This document shows positions 6,823 to 7,018 of a DNA stretch of 7,018 nucleotides, in pieces. A model generated the notes under the pieces. That model made no database searches and had not been told where the DNA came from. It saw only the letters and a program-made list of their open reading frames with translations. The DNA comes from Alphaproteobacteria bacterium (GTDB lineage: Bacteria; Pseudomonadota; Alphaproteobacteria; JAGOMX01). Location of the stretch: assembly GCA_016742295.1 (NCBI GenBank), contig JACVCA010000062.1:1-7018 (forward strand). The letters are read 5' to 3'. Made by a program: the position numbers and the translations under genes. Positions within the stretch are counted from its first letter, which is position 1, and every line of letters starts with the position of its first letter.

Positions 6823-6855
6823 GCAACTAGGTGTGTGATTTGTAGACTGTAAAAC

Positions 6856-7018
6856 GGTATTTTCAACTTGTTGAGATAGAGGGTGTCGTATGGTAAATTT
6901 CTAGTCAAAATAGATAGGGATATGAACTATGCAATGTCAGCCAAAGGTTACCGCTTTCTCAAAGAAATTATCAGTCATGCCGTATGATTTACTATCGCCT
7001 CAGTGCTAGCCTAAGAAG
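6856..7018 (+). mobile_element. Second IS6-type element, decayed 5' end, cut by the window edge
   Basis: GGTATTTTCAACTTGTTGAG at 6856 resembles both ends of the first element. The following sequence up to the transposase start (GGTAAATTTCTAGTCAAAAT at 6891-6910) closely matches the same stretch of the first element read on the minus strand (GGTAATTTGCTAGTAAAAAT). The element runs rightward, opposite to the first copy, and continues outside the window. Confidence 0.8.
6929..7018 (+). pseudogene. IS6-family transposase N terminus, frameshifted (partial)
   Basis: From the ATG at 6929 the sequence starts MQCQP, matching MQFQP of the first copy. Relative to that copy, about 10 nt are then missing, which shifts the frame. 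The second frame reads GYRFLKEIISHAV, and a 1-nt loss at the TGG/TGA Trp position shifts it again to IYYRLSASLR. This matches residues 10-33 of the first copy (GYRFPREIIGHAV-IYYRLNASLR). Two frameshifts within 90 bases make it a clear relic; it diverges from the first copy at many third positions. Confidence 0.8.

Overview
The window is AT-rich bacterial DNA with long genes, decayed insertion sequences and eukaryote-style repeat proteins. I infer a host-associated bacterium, possibly an amoeba- or protist-associated alphaproteobacterium such as Holosporales or Paracaedibacteraceae. The reasons are the IS6-type transposase resembling alphaproteobacterial members, a large NB-ARC/TPR protein, a secreted highly charged small protein and pseudogene decay. 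No rRNA, tRNA or housekeeping gene is present to prove the taxonomy.

Layout. (1) Positions 2-1369, plus strand: the 3' part of a gene that runs off the left edge. It encodes the second half of an AAA+ ATPase core, a long disordered linker, and two tandem 66-residue repeats at the C terminus. (2) Positions 1411-2254: an 844-bp IS6-family element with recognisable inverted ends. Its minus-strand transposase keeps the DDE residues but is broken by three in-frame stop codons. (3) Positions 2419-6039, minus strand: a 1206-residue STAND-type protein. Its order is an N-terminal LuxR-type HTH, a predicted Rossmann-like domain, one hydrophobic segment, NB-ARC, then nine TPR units in exact 42-residue register. 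(4) Positions 6040-6397: a divergent intergenic region with a hairpin that looks like a minus-strand terminator and a separate 10-bp inverted repeat. (5) Positions 6398-6754, plus strand: a 118-residue secreted, charged protein, followed by an intrinsic terminator at 6784-6822. (6) From 6856 to the right edge: the 5' end of a second, more decayed IS6-type element on the plus strand.

The regulator-like STAND gene and the secreted-protein gene are divergently transcribed and lie between two related IS6-type remnants in opposite orientation. This looks like a fossil compound-transposon-like block of about 4.6 kb. A link in which the STAND protein regulates the neighbouring secreted-protein gene is plausible from layout only. 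The most unusual item is the STAND protein: a DNA-binding domain at one end and an ATP-binding module at the other, with a predicted membrane segment between them.
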